Below are positions 1 through 5,194 of a DNA stretch of 5,194 bases, piece by piece (position 1 is the first letter of the stretch; each line of letters opens with the position of its first letter). The notes beneath the pieces were generated by a model. That model made no database searches. It was not told the origin of the DNA and was given only the letters and a program-made list of their open reading frames with translations. The position numbers and the translations under genes are program-made. This DNA comes from a bacterium (lineage in GTDB: Bacteria > Verrucomicrobiota > Verrucomicrobiia > Chthoniobacterales > Terrimicrobiaceae): the NCBI GenBank assembly GCA_009920585.1, contig RFZT01000177.1, positions 1-5,194 of the forward strand, written 5' to 3'.

Positions 1-1
1 C

Positions 2-1732
2 ACTCTTGCTGCGGAAAGCACCTCGGCAAAACAACAGCTTCGCTTCCATGTCGCCGCAGAGAAGACTCCTCTGGTCAACAGGACGGAGGAAATTCTTCAG
101 CGTCGCATCCAGGAGCAATGCGGCATCGTTCCAGAGGAAAGCGCCGCAGATGCGACTCTCATCCTGGCGAAGGAACCGGGCATTGGCGAGGAGGGCTTCC
201 GTATTTCCGAAGACCCGGACGGAAAAATTCGCATCACGGGCAACGATGATCGTGGCTTGCTCTACGGTGTCGGAAAATTCCTGCACACCAGTCGCTACGA
301 GGAGGGCCGTTTTACGCCGAGCGCGTGGCGTGGGACTTCGGTGCCCGATTGCCATGTGCGCGGTATGTATTGGGCATTCCACAACAACTTTTATCCGAAC
401 GCCCCGCTGCCCGAACTCAACCGCTACATGGAAGATCTCGCGCTCTGGGGAGTGAATGCGCTCGTATTCCATTTCTCGCCGAAAGCCGAGAACAACGCCG
501 GGATCGCAAATGCCGATGAGGTGGCGCAGTTTCGCTCGCTTTTCCGCGAAGCCAAGAAGCTCGGCCTCAGCGTCGGGTTGATCGCGGAGCCCAACATGGG
601 CCGTAGTGACGCGCCCAAGGAAATCCTCGCGGAACCCTTCCCTGACACCAACCCTCAGCGGCGGGGAACCAATGGAACGAGAATCTGTCCGAGCAAGCCG
701 GAAGGCTTCACCTACCTCTCGAAAATGCTCGGCGAGTATCTCGACCATGGCAAGGAGTCCGGACTGGATTACGTCATCGCGTTCCCCTACGACTCCGGCG
801 GATGCGGTTGCAAGGAATGCTGGCCGTGGGGTGGACGCGGTTACTTGAAGATCAGCCGCGAGTTCTTCCGCCTCGCCCGCGAGCGGTTTCCTCAAGCGAA
901 GCGTGTCGTGGGCACCTGGTGTTTCGATGTTCGTTCGGAGCCCGACGGCGAATACGACGGGCTGTCCCGCGAGCTGGAGAAAGACAACAACTGGGCCGAT
1001 TACATCATGGACGACTCGCACGGCGACTATCCCCGGTATTTTCTCGATCACGGCGTGGCGGGTGGCCTGCCTCTGCTCAACTTCGCCGAAATCTCGATGT
1101 GGGGGCGTTTCCCGTGGGGCGGTTCGGGCGCGAACCCTCTACCCGAGCGCTTTCAGCGGATTTGGGATCAGTCGGGCAAAGCGCTCGACGGCGGGTTCCC
1201 TTATTCCGAAGGCAAGTATGACGACATCAATAAAGTCATTTTCAGCCAGTTTTTCTGGAATCGAAACACCAAGGCCGTGGACGCCGTGCGGGAATATGTC
1301 TCCGCCGAGTATTCCCCCGTGGTCGTGGAGCCCGTGACCGAGGCGATCCTCCTTCTCGAAAAGACCTACCAGCGAGGGAATCAAAACCCCAAGGATATCG
1401 TCCGAGCCTATGAACTCTTGCAGGGCGCCGACGCCAAACTCTCCCAGCGTGTGCGGGAGTCGTGGCGCTGGCGGATGCTGCTCCTGCGTGCAACCATCGA
1501 CTTTGAACTCTCTACGCACAACCAGCAGGTCACGGATCGTTGCAACGATGCCTACGAGGAATTGATCCGAATCTCGCATCTCGAGACCGGATGGACCGCG
1601 GTGAAGCCTCCGGCGCGGCCGCGCACAACCCCAAAGGCGCCGCAACCTTCCGGAACCCCGCTTCCGCCCGGCAGTGATTCCGGAATCGTTCCGACACCGA
1701 CCGCTACTCCCAAGCCTCCGACCGCACAATGA
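2..1732 (+). CDS. Putative GH20/GH67-like glycoside hydrolase, 5'-truncated by window
   Basis: Probable glycosidase; exact reaction unknown. The frame is open from base 2 to the TGA at 1730-1732 (576 readable residues), so the true start lies upstream and the TTG at 257 is an internal codon. Residues about 13-95 look like the alpha/beta N-terminal domain shared by GH67 and GH20 enzymes (I-x-I-x-G-N-D-x-RGLLYGVGKFL). A TIM-barrel-like region follows: RGMYWAFHNNFYP, then a strand with NALVFHFSP, then VGLIAEPNMG. Conserved-looking carboxylates are D at 791-793 (PYDSGG), E at 1088-1090 (NFAEISMWGRF) and E at 1208-1210 (PYSEGKYDDINK). Any of these could be catalytic, but I cannot assign them. A Cys cluster (CGCKECWPWGG) starts at 803. 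The end is helical (about 1270-1600), then a Pro/Thr-rich tail. A signal peptide, if present, is outside the window. Family assignment comes from remembered motifs; a sugar-binding protein without activity is possible. Confidence 0.72.
   Translation, partial: TLAAESTSAKQQLRFHVAAEKTPLVNRTEEILQRRIQEQCGIVPEESAADATLILAKEPGIGEEGFRISEDPDGKIRITGNDDRGLLYGVGKFLHTSRYEEGRFTPSAWRGTSVPDCHVRGMYWAFHNNFYPNAPLPELNRYMEDLALWGVNALVFHFSPKAENNAGIANADEVAQFRSLFREAKKLGLSVGLIAEPNMGRSDAPKEILAEPFPDTNPQRRGTNGTRICPSKPEGFTYLSKMLGEYLDHGKESGLDYVIAFPYDSGGCGCKECWPWGGRGYLKISREFFRLARERFPQAKRVVGTWCFDVRSEPDGEYDGLSRELEKDNNWADYIMDDSHGDYPRYFLDHGVAGGLPLLNFAEISMWGRFPWGGSGANPLPERFQRIWDQSGKALDGGFPYSEGKYDDINKVIFSQFFWNRNTKAVDAVREYVSAEYSPVVVEPVTEAILLLEKTYQRGNQNPKDIVRAYELLQGADAKLSQRVRESWRWRMLLLRATIDFELSTHNQQVTDRCNDAYEELIRISHLETGWTAVKPPARPRTTPKAPQPSGTPLPPGSDSGIVPTPTATPKPPTAQ
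1607..1729 (+). other. Pro/Thr-rich C-terminal tail of the first gene
   Basis: The last 41 codons of the upstream glycosidase-like gene encode a low-complexity stretch rich in Pro, Thr, Ala and Gly (for example PTPTATPKPPTAQ at the very end) with almost no hydrophobic residues. It has no sorting motif I recognise. It resembles the flexible linkers that join catalytic domains to anchors or binding modules in secreted enzymes, but here nothing follows it before the stop. It may be a disordered tail, a spacer, or the remnant of a lost C-terminal module. Confidence 0.6.
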
Positions 1733-1797
1733 TCAGGAATGCGACGATACAACCCGCTTTCGGCCCTGAGGTTCGCCTGAAGCCCCTTCTCAAAACC

Positions 1798-1813
1798 ATT
1801 TTTAAATAAAAAT
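1798..1813 (+). promoter_or_regulatory. A/T-only inverted repeat just upstream of the 1819 start
   Basis: Sixteen consecutive A/T bases in a GC-rich surrounding form an inverted repeat: ATTTTT, loop AAAT, AAAAAT. It ends five bases before the ATG at 1819, where a Shine-Dalgarno sequence would normally sit, and no GGAGG-like motif is present. An unstructured A/U-rich leader can help ribosome loading in genes lacking that motif, which is the reading I prefer; a -10-like promoter element or an operator is also possible. The role is inferred; only the base composition and symmetry are seen. Confidence 0.3.
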
Positions 1814-1827
1814 CCATCATGAAACAG
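1814..1827 (+). promoter_or_regulatory. Shine-Dalgarno-less start context CCATC-ATG-AAACAG (copy 1)
   Basis: The 14 bases around the ATG at 1819 are identical to those around the ATG at 4286. No purine-rich ribosome binding site lies 5-12 bases upstream in either case. The match supports both start choices and suggests a common, Shine-Dalgarno-independent initiation style. Part of the identity follows from both proteins beginning Met-Lys-Gln. Confidence 0.45.
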
Positions 1828-1902
1828 CATTCCATCGCGTTCTTCGCGCTCACGGCAGCCCTGCTGCTGAGTGTTCTGGTGCTGTCAGCCCGGGCGCAGG
1901 CA
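1819..1902 (+). other. Sec signal peptide of the GH36-like protein
   Basis: Residues 1-28 have a short basic start (MKQHS), a hydrophobic core (IAFFALTAALLLSVLVLS) and two overlapping A-x-A sites (ARA-26 and AQA-28), followed by a charged mature start (QGDKPLK). No lipobox cysteine is present, so the product should be soluble in the periplasm or exported, not a lipoprotein. Confidence 0.85.
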
Positions 1903-4146
1903 CAAGGGGATAAACCGCTGAAACTGGAAAACCCTTTGGTGGTGGTCGAGATCGACCGGACGAGCGGCGCAGTGCGCTCGATCCATGACAAGGAGTTGAA
2001 CAACACCTACACGTTTGCCGGAATCGGTTTTGAGGTGTCGACCGCGACGGGCACCATCCGTTCCATCAAGGCGTTGGATGCCAACGTGAAGAGCGGCGAA
2101 GCGGTGCTGCGCTTTGCCGATGGTGGCCTGGAGGTGAAACTGCATTACACACTCGGCGCGGAGGACCGCTTCGTCGAGAAATGGCTGGAAACCAAAGCCG
2201 CCGACGGCAAGCCCTACTTCCTCAAGTCCGTCATGCTGGAGGACGTGAAGACGACGGCCTTCCAGAAAATTCATTTCCACGATGACCAGACGATCTGGCA
2301 TTGTCCGATCAATCTCTTCCTGCGCGCCGAGAAGGGTGGGTGCTTTGCCGGGCTGGAGTATCCGTATTGGGATCTAACACAGAAGGGCAAGGAGGGGTTC
2401 CGGCTCGGCTACCAGCCGAACGACCAAGCGGCGGCCGGCGAGGTGAACGTCAGCGAGAAATACTTCCTCGGCGTCTATCGAAAGGAAGGCATCCAGCGCC
2501 CTTCGCAAGGGCCGTATCCCGGCCGCGGCCGTTCGCCGTTGCTCTCCTGGGGAGGCACCGGACTGGGCCAGCATTTCAAGGACGGCAGGATTCCTGCCGA
2601 GGTAACGGACGTTCCATCCGAGGTGCTCGACTGGGGCGAGGTCTGGGCAATGCAGGCGTTCATGCGACGGATTCAGCCTGACGATCTGCAACTGCCTGAG
2701 GACGGTTACTGGGTCTGGCAGAACGGCTGGTGGGCTGGATTGTTCGATCCGAAGCCCGCAATCATCGATACGCTGAAAGAGGCCGGCATCCACGATATCA
2801 TGACCGCCCACACTTGGTATGGACGCGGCACCCATCCCAATCTGGAGGCCTACCTCTACAAGATGCGCATCGACCCGCTCGGCTTCCCGCAGGACGCAGC
2901 CGTGGCCGGACTGGCAGAGAACAATCCCGGGGCAGGCTGGCATGCGCCGCAGGAGGTCAAGCTCGACGTCTTCAAGCCGGATGATTTCTCTTCCGACTTC
3001 AAGGCACCGCCAGCGATGGAGAAGTTCATCGACTACAGTAAACAAGTCGGCGTCTACGTTAGCAGTTTTGCCGTGCCCGGCCTGCTCTTCGAGGCCAAGC
3101 CGGAGTGGCGCTCGCTCGATGAAAAAGGAAATCCCAGCCAATACCTCTTCGGGCGCGGGGTGTCGTGTCCGGCCAGTGACGACTACATGAAGCACGCGCT
3201 GGCGCTGCACGAGGCGGTGTTCAATCAATACCAGCCGCGCTGGTGGGGGTGGGACGGACGCTGGTTGAGCTATTTCGAAGTGGCGCAATACCGGCCTGGC
3301 CCGCTGGGCTGTGGCATTGATCCTTGTTTTGCCAAGAACCACGGGCATCAGCCGGGTGACAACTTCTACAAGGAGTGGAAAAACATCCAGGCCTTCCTGA
3401 AGACGATCCGCGAGAAACATCCGAGGCTTTGCCTGGAGGCTTATTATGGGCTCAAGCGCGGCGAGCCATGGGCCTTGCGCTATCTGAATGCGGCCGACAA
3501 CTACTATGAAACCAACGGCGCGGACATGAACCGCTATCAGGCCTGGCACAACCAGAACGACCGGTTCCGTCCAATCTACAAGAATTACTGCGCTGTCTTC
3601 GGGGAGGCCCCCGCGCAGTTCCAATATAATGTCATCTCCACGCTCAGCATGTCTTCCTATTGCCAGATCGGGCCTGGGTTCAAGGGATTGGCCCATGCCG
3701 AAAATCGCGAATTTCTCAAGAGGTGGCGGGCTTGGGCGACTGAGAATTATGCTTACCTGAAGGTGAAGCGCGACTTGTTCGACTGCCCGGGTGAGGCCAC
3801 GATCGACGGCAGTGCGCACATGATCAAGGACCGGGGCTTCCTGTTCCTCTTTTCCGTCGGCAAACAGGCGGCGCGCGCCTCCATCCCCCTCAACCGCTGG
3901 CTGGGTTTGGACGAGACTCCCGCCGCGCTCTATTGGGTGAAGGAGATCTATCCGCGCGACGGTGTCGATCTGGGCATTTACCGATACGGCGACGAACTGC
4001 TCTATGACATGCCACAAGCTGCGGCGGTCGTCCTCGCGCTGGAGCCGGCGGCGGGCGGAAGCTCGCCTCGGCGACCGGAGTTGGGGGCTCAACAGGAAAA
4101 CCCGACTGTGCTCCCCGCTTTCCAGGTGACGCCCGCTCATCCGTAA
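1819..4146 (+). CDS. Secreted GH36-like (clan GH-D) glycoside hydrolase
   Basis: Likely an exported alpha-galactosidase-type or related exo-glycosidase; substrate unknown. The 775-residue protein starts with a Sec signal peptide (MKQ, hydrophobic core about 7-22, cleavage probably after ARA-26 or AQA-28). Residues about 33-285 look like the N-terminal beta-sandwich of GH36 enzymes. A TIM barrel follows at about 295-620: YWVWQNGWW (298-305), the second strand near 325-335, then the stretch FEAKPEWRSLDEKGNP (424-439). WWGWDG (475-480) puts D479 in the position of the GH-D nucleophile, and LCLEAYYGLKRG (537-548) resembles the E-C-x-x-GG-x-R region. The acid/base is probably D560 (AADNYYE) or D569 (GADMNR). 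A C-terminal beta domain covers about 655-742, and a Pro/Gly-rich tail ends the chain. The Lys two residues before the usual nucleophile is Gly477 here, so specificity is probably changed. Start at 1819 is supported by the signal peptide. It lies 86 bp behind the first gene and could be co-transcribed. Confidence 0.75.
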   Translation: MKQHSIAFFALTAALLLSVLVLSARAQAQGDKPLKLENPLVVVEIDRTSGAVRSIHDKELNNTYTFAGIGFEVSTATGTIRSIKALDANVKSGEAVLRFADGGLEVKLHYTLGAEDRFVEKWLETKAADGKPYFLKSVMLEDVKTTAFQKIHFHDDQTIWHCPINLFLRAEKGGCFAGLEYPYWDLTQKGKEGFRLGYQPNDQAAAGEVNVSEKYFLGVYRKEGIQRPSQGPYPGRGRSPLLSWGGTGLGQHFKDGRIPAEVTDVPSEVLDWGEVWAMQAFMRRIQPDDLQLPEDGYWVWQNGWWAGLFDPKPAIIDTLKEAGIHDIMTAHTWYGRGTHPNLEAYLYKMRIDPLGFPQDAAVAGLAENNPGAGWHAPQEVKLDVFKPDDFSSDFKAPPAMEKFIDYSKQVGVYVSSFAVPGLLFEAKPEWRSLDEKGNPSQYLFGRGVSCPASDDYMKHALALHEAVFNQYQPRWWGWDGRWLSYFEVAQYRPGPLGCGIDPCFAKNHGHQPGDNFYKEWKNIQAFLKTIREKHPRLCLEAYYGLKRGEPWALRYLNAADNYYETNGADMNRYQAWHNQNDRFRPIYKNYCAVFGEAPAQFQYNVISTLSMSSYCQIGPGFKGLAHAENREFLKRWRAWATENYAYLKVKRDLFDCPGEATIDGSAHMIKDRGFLFLFSVGKQAARASIPLNRWLGLDETPAALYWVKEIYPRDGVDLGIYRYGDELLYDMPQAAAVVLALEPAAGGSSPRRPELGAQQENPTVLPAFQVTPAHP

Positions 4147-4280
4147 ATGGCCCTTTGGGAAAAAATATAAGCAAATGAGAGCATTCCTTTTTCACGTTCA
4201 TCGGCAAATCACCCTTCGGCCGGAGACCACCGCCCATCGCAATCAAGAGCGACGCAATGTAGCCCCACAAGTAAAACCAA

Positions 4281-4294
4281 CCATCATGAAACAG
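4281..4294 (+). promoter_or_regulatory. Shine-Dalgarno-less start context CCATC-ATG-AAACAG (copy 2)
   Basis: Identical over 14 bases to the region around the ATG at 1819. It decides the start of the third gene at 4286 over the in-frame ATG at 4175: the upstream 37 codons look non-coding, whereas Met-Lys-Gln at 4286 is directly followed by a complete signal peptide. Confidence 0.45.
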
Positions 4295-4417
4295 AACCCC
4301 ATAACCCGCAGAGCCCTGTCCTCGATCGCGCTCGCCGCACTCGTCCTGTCATCCAATGCCACAGTGTCGGCGGCGGAGCCCGCCGCGCCACCGGTGGACT
4401 CCGCTCCAGTCGCATGA
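4286..4417 (+). pseudogene. Signal-peptide fragment of the third gene, cut off by a TGA
   Basis: A 43-residue frame beginning MKQNPITRR, with a hydrophobic core (ALSSIALAALVLSS), a cleavage site after VSA-29 and a short Ala/Pro-rich mature stretch (AEPAAPPVDSAPVA), ends at TGA 4415-4417. A free signal peptide makes little sense alone; the +1 frame takes over exactly here with a protein lacking its own export signal. I therefore read it as the 5' end of the downstream gene, separated by a one-base insertion (or two-base loss) somewhere near 4380-4417. The TRRAL segment loosely resembles a twin-arginine motif, so Tat export is possible but less likely than Sec. Sequencing or assembly error, true mutation and, least likely, programmed frameshifting would all give this picture. 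Confidence 0.65.
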
Positions 4418-4436
4418 GGAAACGGTCCGGCGCGGA

Positions 4437-5194
4437 ATGTCGTTCCTGCTGGACGATCACATGAAGTGGTTCAAGGGTCCGCCTGAATCGCTTCTGGATG
4501 AAAAGGGCCAGACGCAGATGCCGTGGGTTTATTACTCTAACCTCCAGCAGAACGGCGCGCCTTTCACGAGTGGCCCGGACCGCTTTGTTTCCTATCCCGC
4601 CTTCCATCACGCCCTCAATATCAAAACATTCCTTCGGCACTGGAAAACCTTCGGTGACCAAAGCGCGCTCGATCAGGCCGTGGCCCTCGCGGATTGGAAC
4701 ATCGCCCACAGCACTCCGACCGATTGGCCCTATGCCGGTCTTCCTTGGAGTACATTTCTTGAGAAAAAACCAGGCGGCTTCCGCGATAAGAGCGGCCTTA
4801 TGCCCGACAAGGCGGCGATCATGGCGCTGGCCTATCTCCAGCTTTACGACGCCACTGGCGAGAAGCGTTTCCTAGAAGCCGCCACGGCGATCGGTCGCTC
4901 GCTTGCCGCAAGGCAGAGACCGAATGGCACTTGGCCTTTTCGCGTTGATCCCAAGACAGAGGAGGTCATCGAGGATTACTCCAGTAGCGTGATCTATGCG
5001 GTTATGCTTTTTGAGTCCCTCGACAAGCATTCCGGCACGGAAACCTTCCGTCCGAACCGCGACCGCGCCTGGAACTGGCTCGTAACCGGGCCAATCAAAA
5101 ACAAGGATTGGCGCGGCTTCTTCGAAGACATCCCAGAGAACAAAAACAACCGTACCAACTACGATTGCCTCGACACGATCCGCTATCTCCTCGC
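4437..5194 (+). CDS. (alpha/alpha)-toroid-like carbohydrate-active protein, 3'-truncated, frameshifted from its signal peptide
   Basis: Function not recognised with certainty. The frame is open from 4305 to the window end. ATG 4437 is the first sensible start inside it (RRGMSFLLDDHMKW); ATG 4356 gives an Arg-rich, unnatural N-terminus. Coding-like residues already begin at 4413 (HEETVRRG), which fits a join to the signal peptide frame ending at 4417. The readable part (252 codons) is rich in Trp, Tyr and amphipathic helices. Two similar helix-pair units occur: FGDQSALDQAVALADWNI (about 4650-4703) and TGEKRFLEAATAIGRSLAARQ (about 4854-4916), the latter followed by NGTWPF. This pattern is typical of (alpha/alpha) toroids as in polysaccharide lyases, unsaturated uronyl hydrolases and sugar epimerases. 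Other visible motifs are DWPYAGLPWST, EDYSSSVIYAVMLFESL and NNRTNYDCLDTIRYLL. It lies about 140 bp behind the GH36-like gene on the same strand, so a role in the same glycan breakdown is inferred. Confidence 0.6.
   Translation, partial: MSFLLDDHMKWFKGPPESLLDEKGQTQMPWVYYSNLQQNGAPFTSGPDRFVSYPAFHHALNIKTFLRHWKTFGDQSALDQAVALADWNIAHSTPTDWPYAGLPWSTFLEKKPGGFRDKSGLMPDKAAIMALAYLQLYDATGEKRFLEAATAIGRSLAARQRPNGTWPFRVDPKTEEVIEDYSSSVIYAVMLFESLDKHSGTETFRPNRDRAWNWLVTGPIKNKDWRGFFEDIPENKNNRTNYDCLDTIRYLL

Noticed and set aside
6..455. 149-codon plus-strand frame at the window start
   Set aside because: It overlaps the first gene in another frame and its Arg/Ser-rich translation is typical of an out-of-frame reading of GC-rich coding sequence.
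257..1732. TTG at 257 as the start of the first gene
   Set aside because: The same frame is open to the window edge and codes for a coherent N-terminal domain upstream; TTG sits in the middle of the conserved RGLLYGVGKF segment.
2374..4140. A 588-codon open frame on the minus strand inside the GH36-like gene
   Set aside because: It lies wholly opposite a well-supported gene with a signal peptide and family motifs; its own translation is rich in Arg, Leu, Val and Pro without domain patterns. Long antisense frames are common in GC-rich coding DNA.
4147..4185. CCC-TTT-GGG followed by an A-run as a terminator after the GH36-like gene
   Set aside because: The stem is only three base pairs, and on this strand the run is A, not T.
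4175..4288. ATG at 4175 as the start of the third gene
   Set aside because: It would put 37 charged residues before the signal peptide; the ATG at 4286 is directly followed by the n-region and shares its context with the neighbouring gene start.
4412..4420. Programmed +1 frameshift at GCA-TGA-G, as in the RF2 gene
   Set aside because: There is no slippery CUU-UGA-C-like site and no upstream Shine-Dalgarno-like stimulator; a simple indel is a better explanation.

Overview
The window carries three genes on the + strand, all of which look like exported carbohydrate-active proteins. GC content is high (about 60% by eye). Neither intergenic gap has a convincing Shine-Dalgarno sequence. Two consecutive genes start with Sec-type signal sequences and share the same start context (CCATC-ATG-AAACAG). 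This combination suggests a heterotrophic, polysaccharide-degrading Gram-negative bacterium, perhaps of the Verrucomicrobia/Planctomycetes (PVC) type. That taxonomic guess is inference: no rRNA, tRNA or marker gene is present.

Layout: (1) Positions 1-1732 hold the 3' part of a gene whose start lies outside the window. The reading frame is open from base 2, so the TTG at 257 is only an internal codon. The protein has a GH67N/GH20b-like N-terminal domain, then a TIM-barrel-like glycosidase region with an unusual Cys-rich motif, and a proline/threonine-rich tail. (2) An 86-bp gap follows. (3) Positions 1819-4146 encode a complete 775-residue secreted protein whose layout matches the GH36/clan GH-D glycosidases (beta-sandwich, TIM barrel, C-terminal beta domain), but with changed active-site motifs. 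(4) A 139-bp gap follows. (5) From 4286 a textbook signal peptide is cut off by a TGA at 4415. The mature part, a helical (alpha/alpha)-toroid-like protein, continues in the +1 frame to the window end and is truncated there.

The three proteins together look like part of a gene cluster for breaking down a complex glycan outside the cytoplasm: two glycosidase-like enzymes plus a toroid protein of a kind often found among lyases, unsaturated uronyl hydrolases and epimerases. The substrate cannot be read from the sequence; a galactose- or uronic-acid-containing polymer is only a guess. No transporter, regulator, mobile element, RNA gene or CRISPR array is seen.

The points most worth checking are the frameshift between signal peptide and mature domain in the third gene, the altered nucleophile motif in the second, and the Cys cluster in the first. 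I found no evidence for a wholly new type of system; the novelty, if any, is in substrate specificity.
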